Counted from the stretch's first letter, positions 27,813 through 36,527 are shown. The stretch: DNA of 64,000 nt from Aliarcobacter sp017996075 (GCF_051062515.1 NZ_JAMXEK010000001.1), one strand, 5' to 3'. Numbers and translations are program-made. Notes: generated by a model not told the origin, from the sequence alone.

Positions 27813-28574
27813 ATGAAAGGTAAAATATTAGATTATAATATTCAAGAAAGCAAAGGCATAATATCTGGTGATGATGGTCAAAGATATAGTTTCTCAAATA
27901 GTGAGTGGAAGGCAAGTGAAAGTCCAAAAGTAAATCAAACCGTTGATTTCGAAGCACAAGATGGTGTAGCAAATGCGATATATTTAGTAAAAGCACAAAT
28001 ACCAGATTTTGCAAGTACTTTAAATATTGAAGGGAGTGAGGCTAGAAAAGGTGCTGTTTATGGTGCTATTGGTTCTGGCTTAACTTTTTTTAGTATTATT
28101 CCTTTTCTTGGAATTTTATTTTTAATAGCTGGTATTGTTTTAGAATTTATGGGTGTAAAAAAACTATCTGATAATGCACCAAAACAAAGAGACATTTTTA
28201 TAAATTTTATTTGGGGATATGGTGCAATTATTGTTGGTACTATTCTGATGACAATCATTATGGGTGCTGGTATGTTAGGTGGAGCTATGAGCATGAATAG
28301 CAGTGGATTTGATAACTTTGGTGCTGGTATTGGAATGGGTGGTATGTTTTTTGGGATTTTTATATATTTAGGATTTGCTATTTATGGTGTTATAAAAATG
28401 TATAAAGCTATTAACTCTATTGGAATTGAATACAATGTACCTTTGATGAAACTAGTTGCAAAAGGTTATGTAATAGGAATTATTCTTGTTCCTTTGCTTG
28501 GAATTGGTTATCTTATTTTATTTATTACATTTATTTTAAAAATATTTGCTTATTTAAAAATAGAGAAACAATAA
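27813..28574 (+). CDS. Membrane protein with N-terminal OB/cold-shock-like domain and DUF996-like core
   Basis: A 253-residue protein. Residues 1-62 (MKGKILDYNIQESKGIISGD and onward) look like a small OB-fold of the cold-shock type, as found fused to membrane domains in some bacteria. Residues about 75-250 contain four to five hydrophobic helices rich in Gly and Met (for example GMGGMFFGIFIYLGFAIYG), reminiscent of DUF996. Its role is unknown. It lies 23 bases after the VWA-like gene with AAGGAGC as ribosome site. Confidence 0.75.
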   Translation: MKGKILDYNIQESKGIISGDDGQRYSFSNSEWKASESPKVNQTVDFEAQDGVANAIYLVKAQIPDFASTLNIEGSEARKGAVYGAIGSGLTFFSIIPFLGILFLIAGIVLEFMGVKKLSDNAPKQRDIFINFIWGYGAIIVGTILMTIIMGAGMLGGAMSMNSSGFDNFGAGIGMGGMFFGIFIYLGFAIYGVIKMYKAINSIGIEYNVPLMKLVAKGYVIGIILVPLLGIGYLILFITFILKIFAYLKIEKQ

Positions 28575-28582
28575 GGAAGAAA

Positions 28583-28990
28583 ATGAAAAATATATTTAAA
28601 TTAATATTTATAACAATTATAGGATTGTTAATTTTAGCAGGATGTAGTGATAATAGTCCAAAAGGTGCGACACTAGCATTTTTAAATGCTATGAAAGATG
28701 GAAATGTTGAAAATTTTAGAAAATATTCAACTCAATCTACACAACAAGTTATGGCATTTGCTCTAGCTATGCAATGTAAAGGTGCTATAAAAGAAGATAT
28801 TGCATTATCAACTTGTTTAAAAAAGATAACTCAAGATGTTTCAAAATACAAAGTTGTTGATGTTAAAGAAAATGGAAAAACTTCAGCTATTGTAACAGCA
28901 GAAATTTATAGTAAAGATGGAAAGATAGAAAAAGAGAGTTACAACTTAGAAAAATTTGCAGATGAGTGGAAGATAAACATAAGCAAATAG
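28583..28990 (+). CDS. DUF4878-like lipoprotein
   Basis: A 135-residue lipoprotein with signal peptide IGLLILAGC (Cys21 lipidated). The mature part has the small NTF2-like pattern of DUF4878 proteins: SPKGATLAFLNAMKDGNVENF at the start and EKFADEWKINISK at the end. Members are of unknown function. It is eight bases downstream of the OB-fold membrane protein, and its TAG stop shares bases with the next GTG start. Confidence 0.8.
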   Translation: MKNIFKLIFITIIGLLILAGCSDNSPKGATLAFLNAMKDGNVENFRKYSTQSTQQVMAFALAMQCKGAIKEDIALSTCLKKITQDVSKYKVVDVKENGKTSAIVTAEIYSKDGKIEKESYNLEKFADEWKINISK

Positions 28991-29595
28991 TGAAAAATAA
29001 ACTATTTTTATTTATTATAGTTGCTAGCTTATTTATGTATTTAGCTAGCAACTTATTTGAAAAAAAGATTAGTAAAAAAGAAAATCAACAATCTTTGAAC
29101 TTAAATATTATAAAAAGTGGAGATATAATATTTAGAAAAGAGAGAAATTTTCTAAGTGATATGTTTTCCAATATTGATAAGTCGAAATATTCTCACATTG
29201 CAATTGCACTTAAAGTTGGTGAAAATCTAAAAATATATCATATTGAATCAAATAATGAAAAAGATGATTTAAAAATAGATACTTTTGAAAAATTTACAAA
29301 ATTTGCTTCAAAAATAGCAGTTTACAGATATAACAAAGAAATTGATTCAGAAAAAATAATACAAATTCTTGAAGAATATGAAAAAAACAAAATAGAATTT
29401 GATATTGACTTTGAGTTAGAAAATGATAAATTATACTGCACAGAGCTAATCAATGATATATATTTAAAACTGTTTAATGAAAATATATATAGCTATTTGT
29501 ATCAGTTTTATGGAAAACACGGAATTACAATAAGTGGAATACTTAAAAACAAAAACTTACAAGAGATTTTAGAAATAAGTATAGATAAAAATTAG
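28990..29595 (+). CDS. YiiX/YebB-like permuted NlpC/P60 cysteine hydrolase, membrane-anchored
   Basis: About 201 residues. I prefer GTG 28990, coupled to the previous stop (TAGTG), over an upstream GTG at 28966. An N-terminal membrane anchor (LFLFIIVASLFMYLAS) is followed by the circularly permuted papain-like hydrolase pattern: SGDIIFRKE, the catalytic histidine in KYSHIAIAL and the cysteine in LYCTELIND. YiiX-type enzymes are thought to cut amide or ester bonds of peptidoglycan or lipids; the substrate is unknown. It closes the six-gene envelope run. Confidence 0.82.
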   Translation: MKNKLFLFIIVASLFMYLASNLFEKKISKKENQQSLNLNIIKSGDIIFRKERNFLSDMFSNIDKSKYSHIAIALKVGENLKIYHIESNNEKDDLKIDTFEKFTKFASKIAVYRYNKEIDSEKIIQILEEYEKNKIEFDIDFELENDKLYCTELINDIYLKLFNENIYSYLYQFYGKHGITISGILKNKNLQEILEISIDKN

Positions 29596-29618
29596 TTTCT
29601 AAATAATAAAAATTATCC

Positions 29619-29647
29619 TTGACAAATAAACTAAAATAAATTATACT
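29619..29647 (+). promoter_or_regulatory. Sigma-70 promoter of the leuA leader
   Basis: TTGACA (29619-29624) and TATACT (29642-29647) are separated by exactly 17 bases, the best -35/-10 pair in the window. Transcription should begin near 29655, about 22 bases before the leader peptide ATG. Confidence 0.8.
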
Positions 29648-29676
29648 TCTAGCCTAATTAAAAAAGGAGAGTAAAA

Positions 29677-29754
29677 ATGAAAATATTTAGTATTTCAAAA
29701 AGCAATTTTCTAAAAAGTGTAAACTCTCTGCTCCTTCTTAAATATTCACTCTAA
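29677..29754 (+). CDS. leuL: leuA leader peptide (25 aa, leucine-rich)
   Basis: A 25-codon frame with ribosome site AAAAAGGAGAG and ATG 29677, directly downstream of a consensus promoter and 98 bases before leuA. It encodes six leucines, including four in a row at codons 18-21 spelled CTG CTC CTT CTT, and ends in a CTC codon. Neighbouring genes use mostly TTA and CTT for leucine, so the run of CTG and CTC looks selected. This is the classic form of an amino-acid-sensing leader peptide. CTCCTT of the leucine run (29731-29736) is also complementary to the leader's own AAGGAG (29664-29669). The symbol is by analogy only. Confidence 0.75.
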   Translation: MKIFSISKSNFLKSVNSLLLLKYSL

Positions 29755-29851
29755 ATTATAAATTTTATAGTTTAAGTTTCCCAAAAAATCTGTTTTTCTT
29801 TTTTTATTTAAAAAAAGATATAATCAAATGTTAAATTAAAAGGTAAATATT
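29755..29851 (+). promoter_or_regulatory. Leader region between leuL and leuA
   Basis: Two AT-rich hairpins can form: TAAATTATAA with TTATAGTTTA (29752-29774, overlapping the leader stop) and CTTTTTTT with AAAAAAAG (29798-29817). No GC-rich terminator is visible, so the exact switching mechanism (attenuation, Rho or translation) is open. TATAAT at 29819-29824 could be a second, leuA-proximal promoter. AAAAGG precedes the leuA ATG. Confidence 0.5.
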
Positions 29852-31402
29852 ATGGATAAAAATAAAATTATTGTATTTGATACTACTTTAAGAGATGGAG
29901 AGCAAAGCCCTGGTTGTTCTATGAACACAGAAGAGAAATTAAGGGTTGCTTTACAGTTAGAAAAATTGGGAGTTGATGTTATTGAAGCTGGTTTTGCAGC
30001 AGCAAGTCCTGGAGATTTTGATGCAGTTAGTCAAATAGCAAAAACTATAAAAAATGCTAGTATTTGTTCGTTAAGTCGTGCTATCGAAAATGATATAAAA
30101 CAAGCTGGTATGGCTGTTTCTCATGCTTTAAAACATAGAATTCATACATTTATAGCTACAAGTCCTATTCATATGAAATATAAATTAAAAATGAGTCCAG
30201 ATGAAGTTATAAAAAGAGCTGTTCATGCAGTAGAGTATGCTAGAACTTTTGTAGATGATGTTGAGTTTTCTTTAGAAGATGCAGGAAGAAGTGAAATACC
30301 TTTTATGAAAGAAGTTATGGATGCAGTTATAAGTGCAGGTGCTAGAACAATTAACTTACCAGATACTGTTGGATATAGATTACCTACAGAGTTAGGTGCA
30401 ATGGTTAAGGAGTTAAGTGAGTTTGCGAAAGATAGAGCAATTATCTCTGTTCATAATCACAACGATTTAGGACTTGCAACTGCAAATACTTTAGCTGCTG
30501 TAGTAAATGGAGCTAGACAAATTGAAGTTACAATAAATGGTTTAGGAGAACGTGCTGGAAACTCTGCTTTAGAAGAAGCTGTTATGGCTATAAAGGTGCG
30601 AAAAGATGTATTTGGTGATTTATATACATCTATTAATACTCCTGAAATTTATGCAACTTCAAGATTAGTTGCAACTATTACAGGTGTTGAACCACAACAA
30701 AATAAAGCAATAGTTGGAAAAAATGCATTTGCACATGAGAGTGGAATTCACCAAGATGGTGTTTTAAAACATCAAGAGACTTATGAAATTATGAGACCAG
30801 AGGATGTTGGAGTTATTAAAGATAGCACACTGATTTTAGGAAAACATTCAGGTCGAGCAGCATTTAAAGATAAAATTGCACAATTAGGGTTTGATAGTGT
30901 AAGTGATGATGAGTTAAATGCAGCATTTGAAAGATTTAAAACTTTAGCAGATAAGAAAAAAGATATAACAGATGATGATGTTAGAATGTTAATCACTGAT
31001 GAGGCTTTAAACCACGATAAAATATATGAATTAGTAGGATTGCAAATAAGTGATTGTTCAAGTGGAATGCCAATGGCTGCTGTATCTATAAAATATAAAG
31101 ATGAAATTATAAAAGATGCAGCTTTAGGTGATGGAACTATGGATGCTATTTTTAAAACGATAGATAGAATCACAGGATACTCTGGTGAATTAAAAGATTA
31201 TAAAGTTATTTCTGTGAGTGAAGGAAAAGATTCTCTAGCAAAAGTAACAACTAGAGTTTGCTTTGAAAACAGTACATCTTTTGTTGGTCATGGTTTGAGT
31301 ATTGATACAATGCAAGCAACAGCAAATGCATATTTAGGTGCTTTAAATTCATATCTATCTCAAAAAAATAGACTTACAAAAAATTGTGGGCATCAGGTAT
31401 AA
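29852..31402 (+). CDS. leuA: 2-isopropylmalate synthase
   Basis: First step of leucine synthesis, condensing acetyl-CoA with 2-oxoisovalerate. The 516-residue enzyme has the DRE-TIM signature DTTLRDGEQSPG (10-21), metal ligands in SVHNHNDLGLATANTL and the NGLGERAGN loop, and a C-terminal regulatory domain (about 390-505) that normally binds leucine for feedback inhibition. Control therefore appears double: leader peptide at the RNA level and allosteric at the enzyme level. No leuBCD follow; a strong terminator overlaps the stop. Confidence 0.96.
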   Translation: MDKNKIIVFDTTLRDGEQSPGCSMNTEEKLRVALQLEKLGVDVIEAGFAAASPGDFDAVSQIAKTIKNASICSLSRAIENDIKQAGMAVSHALKHRIHTFIATSPIHMKYKLKMSPDEVIKRAVHAVEYARTFVDDVEFSLEDAGRSEIPFMKEVMDAVISAGARTINLPDTVGYRLPTELGAMVKELSEFAKDRAIISVHNHNDLGLATANTLAAVVNGARQIEVTINGLGERAGNSALEEAVMAIKVRKDVFGDLYTSINTPEIYATSRLVATITGVEPQQNKAIVGKNAFAHESGIHQDGVLKHQETYEIMRPEDVGVIKDSTLILGKHSGRAAFKDKIAQLGFDSVSDDELNAAFERFKTLADKKKDITDDDVRMLITDEALNHDKIYELVGLQISDCSSGMPMAAVSIKYKDEIIKDAALGDGTMDAIFKTIDRITGYSGELKDYKVISVSEGKDSLAKVTTRVCFENSTSFVGHGLSIDTMQATANAYLGALNSYLSQKNRLTKNCGHQV

Positions 31403-31430
31403 AAAGATAGGATTTATCCTATCTTTTTTT
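31402..31430 (+). terminator. leuA terminator
   Basis: AAAAGATAGGA-TTTA-TCCTATCTTTT forms an 11-bp stem followed by three further Ts. It begins at the last base of the leuA stop codon. Confidence 0.9.
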
Positions 31431-31434
31431 AATT

Positions 31435-31761
31435 ATGATAGAAATAAACAAGAAAGAAGAAATTTTAGAGATTTTAAAAACTTCTAAAGCTGTAATGCTA
31501 TATTTTGGAGCTACAAACTGTGGTGTTTGTCAAGTTTTAAAACCAAAAATAGAAGATGAAATTTCTAAAAAGTTTTCACAAATTAAGCAATATTATATAA
31601 ATAGTAATCAAAATTTAGATATTGCATCTTTTTTTAATATTTTTTCAAGTCCAACTATTTTGATTTTTTTTGAAGGAAAAGAGTTTAAAAGATATGGTAG
31701 AAATATTAGTTTAGATATTTTTAATAGTGAAATAAAAAGATTATATGAGATGGTATTTTAA
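31435..31761 (+). CDS. Thioredoxin-like protein with CGVC motif
   Basis: A 108-residue thioredoxin-fold protein. The redox motif is CGVC at 29-32 within FGATNCGVCQVLKP, and the cis-proline is in SSPTILIFFEGKE. There is no signal peptide, so it is cytoplasmic. CGVC instead of CGPC suggests a specialised or less reducing thioredoxin. It lies just past the leuA terminator and two bases before the haem-binding protein, which hints at a shared redox task, but the partner is unknown. Confidence 0.85.
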   Translation: MIEINKKEEILEILKTSKAVMLYFGATNCGVCQVLKPKIEDEISKKFSQIKQYYINSNQNLDIASFFNIFSSPTILIFFEGKEFKRYGRNISLDIFNSEIKRLYEMVF

Positions 31762-31763
31762 AA

Positions 31764-32183
31764 ATGAAAAGAGCTTTGATAATTTGTTTTGCAGTTTTTC
31801 TATTGATGCAGTTTATAAGACCCGAAAAGGTAAAATATAGTAATGATGAAACATATGAGATAGTTTTACCAAGTGATATAAAAGAGATATTTGTAAGAGC
31901 TTGTTATGATTGCCACTCAAATAAGATTAATTATCCTTGGTACTCAAATGTTGCACCTTTTTCATGGGTTGTTGCAAATCATACAAATGAGGGGGTAAAT
32001 GCTTTGAATTTTTCAAATTGGGAAAAATATACTCAAACACAAAAAAATGAAAAATTAAAAGCAATTTATAGAACAGCTCACTCATCAATGCCTCTTCCAG
32101 CTTATACGTGGGCTCATATTGAAGCAGAACTTTCAAAAGAAGAGAGAGAAAAAATTAGAGATTGGACAGGAGTGCGAAAATAG
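31764..32183 (+). CDS. Haem-binding domain protein (CxxCH), exported
   Basis: A 139-residue protein with an N-terminal hydrophobic anchor or signal (ALIICFAVFLLMQFI) and a single c-type haem motif, CYDCH at 47-51, followed by SNKINYPWYSNVAPFSWVV. That matches the Haem_bd family found in epsilonproteobacteria and Bacteroidetes. It is likely periplasmic and a small electron carrier or sensor. The stop (TAG) overlaps the GTG start of mutS. Confidence 0.85.
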   Translation: MKRALIICFAVFLLMQFIRPEKVKYSNDETYEIVLPSDIKEIFVRACYDCHSNKINYPWYSNVAPFSWVVANHTNEGVNALNFSNWEKYTQTQKNEKLKAIYRTAHSSMPLPAYTWAHIEAELSKEEREKIRDWTGVRK

Positions 32184-35137
32184 TGAGAGAAGAAGTAACA
32201 GCTCTTTTAGAAAATAGAAATGAGCTTCTAACTATCACATATTTTAAGATACAAGAGTTATTTGATAAAAAGTATGGCGAGAATGCTCTAGTTCTTATGG
32301 AAATTGGAACTTTTTTTGAAGTTTATGAAGTAAATAATGAAAAAGAGAAGATAGGAAAAGCAAAAGAGATAGCAGAACTTTTAAATATTCAATTAACAAG
32401 AAAAAATAAATCAATACTTGAAAACTCAAAAGAGAATCCAATTATGGCTGGAGTTCCAGCAATTTCATTTGAAAAACATCTAGCACGTATTATTGCTGAG
32501 CAAAAATATACAATAGCAATAATAAGACAAAAAGGAACTCCTCCAAATGTGAGTAGATATTTGGATGTTGTTGTAAGTCCTGGTACAAACTTTGATTTTG
32601 TAGTAGAACAAGATGATAATTTTATAACTTCAATAGTAATTGATCAAATAAGAGGAAATTATCTAATAGGTTATAGTGCTATTGATGTAACAACAGCAAA
32701 GTGTTATTACAACGAAGTTTTTGGAACGAATGAAGATAAATTTTTTGCACTTGATGAAGTCTTTAATTATATGAATATGCACAAAACTAGCGAAATTATA
32801 GTTACTCTAGCAGATAAAAATATTAATCAAAAAGAGATAATTGACTATTTGGAGTTAAATTTAAAAAGTTTTCATTTAAGAAACTTTAGACCAAAAATTA
32901 CATATCAAAATGAACTTTTTAAAAATGTTTTTAGCATTGAGTCACTTCTAACTCCAATAGAGCATCTTGATATGGAGAGATCTCCTCTTTCAACAGAATC
33001 ATTGGCAATTCTAATAGACTTTGTAATAGCTCATGATAGTTCAATTATTCAAAAACTATCAAACCCAATAAAATTAGATGTTAGTAGATACATATATATT
33101 GGAAACAATGCTTTAGAGCAGTTAAATATTATAGATACAACGCATAATTTAAGTCTAATAAGATTAATAAATAATACTTCAACTGCTATGGGTAAAAGAC
33201 TTTTAAAAGAGAGGATTACAAATCCAATAAAAGATTCAAAAGAGCTTTTAAGAAGATACAATTTATCTAAAGAATTATATGATTTTCACTCACCAATAGA
33301 GAATGAATTAGCAAGTATTTACGATATAGAAAGGCTTACAAGAAGAATAAAGCTATCAAGACTACACCCCTTTGAGTTGAACTATTTGTATGACTCTTTG
33401 GTAAGTATAAAAGAGATTGTAAAATTCATGGAGAGTTATAAATTTATAATACCTCCTTGTAGCAGTGATGAGATAAACTCTTTTTTAGCATCTATTAACT
33501 CTACTTTTGATTTAAGTATAAGTGGAAGATTTATGCTAAAAGATGTAGATGAAAATATGATAACAAGTGGAGTAAATCTTCAAATTGATGATTTAAATAG
33601 AGAAAATAAACTACTTTTGGATAAATTGGAAATTTTAAAAAATCATATTTTATCTTTTTTTAAATCAGATGAAAAAAGTTTTGTAACAATTAATAGGCTT
33701 GATAAAGAAGGATTTTATATCTCAATAACAAAAAATAGATATAACCTTGTAAAAGATGAACTTTTAAAATCTCATCTTATAATTGATGATAAACTTCTAC
33801 TTTTTAAAGATTTTTCTATAAAAACTCAAACAAATAGTGTAAAAATATCTTGTGCTTTAACTGATGATATTTCAGATAAATATGTTCATAATCTTAAAAA
33901 AATCGTTGAGATAAATAAACTTGTATTTAAAGAGAAACTTATTGAGTTTGAAAAAAAGTTTTCAACACTTTTAAGTGAATTAGTTGTATTTATAGCTGAA
34001 GTTGATTTAACTGTTTCAAATATAAAAACTAGTAAAAAATATAACTACACTTGCCCAAAAATTGTAAAAACCAAAGATGATGAGAATTTTTTAGAACTTA
34101 TAGAACTTAGACATCCTATAATTGAAGCAAATGAGGATAGGGGAGTTTATGTTACAAATGATATTGTTTTAGGTGAATTAAATTTAGTTAGTAAAGAGTA
34201 TGAAGATAATATTATAGTAAAAAACTCAAATCCTACAAATCTTCAAAGTAATAAAATGCATGGAATACTTCTTTTTGGAATAAATAGCTCTGGAAAATCT
34301 TCCTTAATGAAAGCTATTGGAATAAGTGTTATTTTAGCACAAGCAGGTTTTTTTGTACCTTGTAAATCTATGAGGTTTTCAATATTTGACTCAATCTTTA
34401 CAAGAATTAGTGGTGCTGATAATATTTCAAAGGGATTATCAAGTTTTGCAGTTGAGATGATGGATTTAAAAAATATCTTCAATCGTGCTAGTAAAAAATC
34501 TTTAATTTTAGGAGATGAGATAAGTCATAGTACAGAGACTTTAAGTGGTCTTAGTATTGTTGCAAGCGCTATTTTAAAACTTGCACGTCTTGAATCACTT
34601 TTTGTTTTTGCTACACATTTACATCAACTACCACAAATTCCTGAGATTGAGAAATTAAAAAATATTATTTGTCTTCATCTATCTGTTATGTATAAAGATG
34701 ATGAAGATAAACTGATTTTTGATAGAAAATTAGCTTTTGGTAGTGGTTCATCTATATATGGTTTGGAGTTTGCAAAATCTCTTCATATTGATAAAGAGTT
34801 TTTAAATGTTGCAAATGATATTAGAAAAAAATTAGCAGATGATTATACAAAAGTTGAAAGAATTTCGCAAAAAAATAGTTCTAAATATAATACTAACTTA
34901 TATACAAGTACTTGTATAATATGTGGTCGTGCTTGTGATGAAGTTCATCATATACAAGAGCAGAAAAAAGCAAATAAAGATGGATTTATAGGACATATAA
35001 ATGCAAATCATAAATATAATCTAATCCCACTTTGTAAACTTCATCATAAAATGGTTCACGATGGAAAAATAAATGTAAACGGTTTTGTAGCAACTTCAAA
35101 AGGATTAGAACTTCACTACACTATGATTGAAGAGTAA
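32183..35137 (+). CDS. mutS: MutS7-type mismatch repair protein with C-terminal HNH nuclease
   Basis: About 984 residues. GTG 32183 is preferred because it overlaps the previous stop (TAGTG) and AGGAG lies nine bases upstream. The N-terminal domain keeps the Phe-x-Glu mismatch wedge (GTFFEVYE). Connector, lever and clamp domains follow. The ATPase domain has Walker A GINSSGKSS near 699-707 and LILGDEISHSTETLSG as Walker B/signature. After about residue 905 there is an HNH nuclease: CIICG near 911, then DEVHHI and LIPLCKLHHKMVHDGKI. This layout, recognition and nicking in one chain, is that of MutS7, known from epsilonproteobacteria, giant viruses and octocoral mitochondria. No mutL or mutH is near. 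Confidence 0.9.
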   Translation: MREEVTALLENRNELLTITYFKIQELFDKKYGENALVLMEIGTFFEVYEVNNEKEKIGKAKEIAELLNIQLTRKNKSILENSKENPIMAGVPAISFEKHLARIIAEQKYTIAIIRQKGTPPNVSRYLDVVVSPGTNFDFVVEQDDNFITSIVIDQIRGNYLIGYSAIDVTTAKCYYNEVFGTNEDKFFALDEVFNYMNMHKTSEIIVTLADKNINQKEIIDYLELNLKSFHLRNFRPKITYQNELFKNVFSIESLLTPIEHLDMERSPLSTESLAILIDFVIAHDSSIIQKLSNPIKLDVSRYIYIGNNALEQLNIIDTTHNLSLIRLINNTSTAMGKRLLKERITNPIKDSKELLRRYNLSKELYDFHSPIENELASIYDIERLTRRIKLSRLHPFELNYLYDSLVSIKEIVKFMESYKFIIPPCSSDEINSFLASINSTFDLSISGRFMLKDVDENMITSGVNLQIDDLNRENKLLLDKLEILKNHILSFFKSDEKSFVTINRLDKEGFYISITKNRYNLVKDELLKSHLIIDDKLLLFKDFSIKTQTNSVKISCALTDDISDKYVHNLKKIVEINKLVFKEKLIEFEKKFSTLLSELVVFIAEVDLTVSNIKTSKKYNYTCPKIVKTKDDENFLELIELRHPIIEANEDRGVYVTNDIVLGELNLVSKEYEDNIIVKNSNPTNLQSNKMHGILLFGINSSGKSSLMKAIGISVILAQAGFFVPCKSMRFSIFDSIFTRISGADNISKGLSSFAVEMMDLKNIFNRASKKSLILGDEISHSTETLSGLSIVASAILKLARLESLFVFATHLHQLPQIPEIEKLKNIICLHLSVMYKDDEDKLIFDRKLAFGSGSSIYGLEFAKSLHIDKEFLNVANDIRKKLADDYTKVERISQKNSSKYNTNLYTSTCIICGRACDEVHHIQEQKKANKDGFIGHINANHKYNLIPLCKLHHKMVHDGKINVNGFVATSKGLELHYTMIEE

Positions 35138-35156
35138 ATTTTAAGATTTTATATAG

Positions 35157-35194
35157 TATAGTGGTAAAAATATTAACCCTATGGTGGTAAAAAT
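35157..35194 (+). repeat. Direct repeat TAT[AG]GTGGTAAAAAT
   Basis: Two 15-base copies with one mismatch, GTGGTAAAAAT at 35161-35171 and 35184-35194, flank AT-rich sequence. The second copy runs into the start codon of the DUF4143 gene. It may be a local duplication or the footprint of an insertion. Confidence 0.5.
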
Positions 35195-36395
35195 GAAAAA
35201 AAGAAGTTTAGAAAATATCTTAAATCTAGCACTTGATACTTTTCCCGTTGTTTTATTAAATGGTTCAAGACAAGTTGGAAAATCTACATTAGCAATAGAA
35301 AAATTTAAAAACTATATAACTTTTGATGATGGAGAATTAAGACTTTATGCAAAAGAGAATCCAAAAGCTTTTTTAAAAAATCTTGAACTTCCAATTTGTA
35401 TTGATGAAATACAAAAAGTTCCTACAATTTTGGAATATATAAAAATTCAAATTGATACAAATAGAAAAAATGGAAGTTTTCTATTAACTGGAAGTAGCAA
35501 TGTTTTAGACCATAAAGATAGTAAGGATAGCCTTGCAGGAAGACTTTGTGAACTGAAACTTTTACCTCTTAGTTCAAAAGAAAAAAACGATAAACCAAAT
35601 GAAAATATTATAGATAAGCTTTTAATTAAAGATTTTAAAAATATCAAAAAAAACTATTTTGAAGAGTTATGTGAGCATATTTTAGATGGTGGTTATCCTG
35701 AAATATTGTATCTAAAAGGCTTACAAAAAGAGCTTTGGTTTAAATCATATATTGCAACTTATATAGAAAGAGATGCTAGAGATTTAGCAGATATTAGAAA
35801 TATTGATAGCTTTATAAAGTTTGTCTATATTTTGGCTTCAAGAAGTGCCACAATTCTAAATAAATCAAATTTAAGCGTTGATATAGGGATAAAAGATATA
35901 ACAACTGATAACTATATTTCAATTATTACAAAAATATATCAAGCAACACTTTTGAAACCATATTTTTCAAATATTGGAAAACAGTTTATAAAATCACCAA
36001 AAGTTTTTATAAATGATACAGGAGTTTTATGTAGTTTATTAAATATAAGCTCAAAAGAACAGCTTCTAAACTCTACATATAGTGGGCAGATTTTTGAAAC
36101 TTATGTTTTTTGTGAACTTCAAAAGCACTTAGAATATTTACAAAAGAGTTATCAAATTTATCATTATAGAACTTCTGATAAAAAAGAGATAGATTTTTTA
36201 ATTGAGATTGAAAATATCTATTTAGCTATAGAAGTAAAGCAAAGTAGTAGTGTAAAAAAAGATGATTTTAAACATATTATAGATTTTCAAAATAGATATG
36301 AAAAAGAGTGCTTAGGTATTGTTTTTTACAATGGTGATATGATTATGGAGTTTAGCGAAAATCTTATCGCTATTCCTTTTGGATTTTTTCTTTGA
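35193..36395 (+). CDS. AAA ATPase with DUF4143 domain
   Basis: A 400-residue protein of the AAA_14/DUF4143 family. The ATPase half has Walker A NGSRQVGKST (23-32), a Walker B-like PICIDEIQKVP and the sensor segment SFLLTGSSN. The C-terminal half (about 200-390) has a restriction-endonuclease-like fold with YRTSDKKEIDFLIE and YLAIEVKQSSS, matching the D/E-x-K pattern of DUF4143. Function is unknown; such genes are sporadic and often strain-specific. The ATG at 35193 is favoured over one at 35181 because of GGTGG upstream. Confidence 0.85.
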   Translation: MKKRSLENILNLALDTFPVVLLNGSRQVGKSTLAIEKFKNYITFDDGELRLYAKENPKAFLKNLELPICIDEIQKVPTILEYIKIQIDTNRKNGSFLLTGSSNVLDHKDSKDSLAGRLCELKLLPLSSKEKNDKPNENIIDKLLIKDFKNIKKNYFEELCEHILDGGYPEILYLKGLQKELWFKSYIATYIERDARDLADIRNIDSFIKFVYILASRSATILNKSNLSVDIGIKDITTDNYISIITKIYQATLLKPYFSNIGKQFIKSPKVFINDTGVLCSLLNISSKEQLLNSTYSGQIFETYVFCELQKHLEYLQKSYQIYHYRTSDKKEIDFLIEIENIYLAIEVKQSSSVKKDDFKHIIDFQNRYEKECLGIVFYNGDMIMEFSENLIAIPFGFFL

Positions 36396-36419
36396 AGATT
36401 TACTTTGTAAACTTCAAAG
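36390..36419 (+). terminator. Terminator of the DUF4143 gene
   Basis: CTTTGAAGATTTAC and GTAAACTTCAAAG pair with one bulged A around a three-base loop. The hairpin overlaps the stop codon, and a T-rich stretch follows after a short gap. Confidence 0.6.
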
Positions 36420-36527
36420 TTAAATATTTGTAGTTTTTAATTTGTTTTTAGCTCATTTAAGAATTAACCACTTTTTCAAAATATAAAAGCTAGAATAAGC
36501 CAAAATTAGCTTACTTTAGGAAAAATT

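Noticed and set aside
35193..36395. Toxin-antitoxin or defence module
   Set aside because: The DUF4143 ATPase stands alone with no small partner gene or other defence gene nearby.
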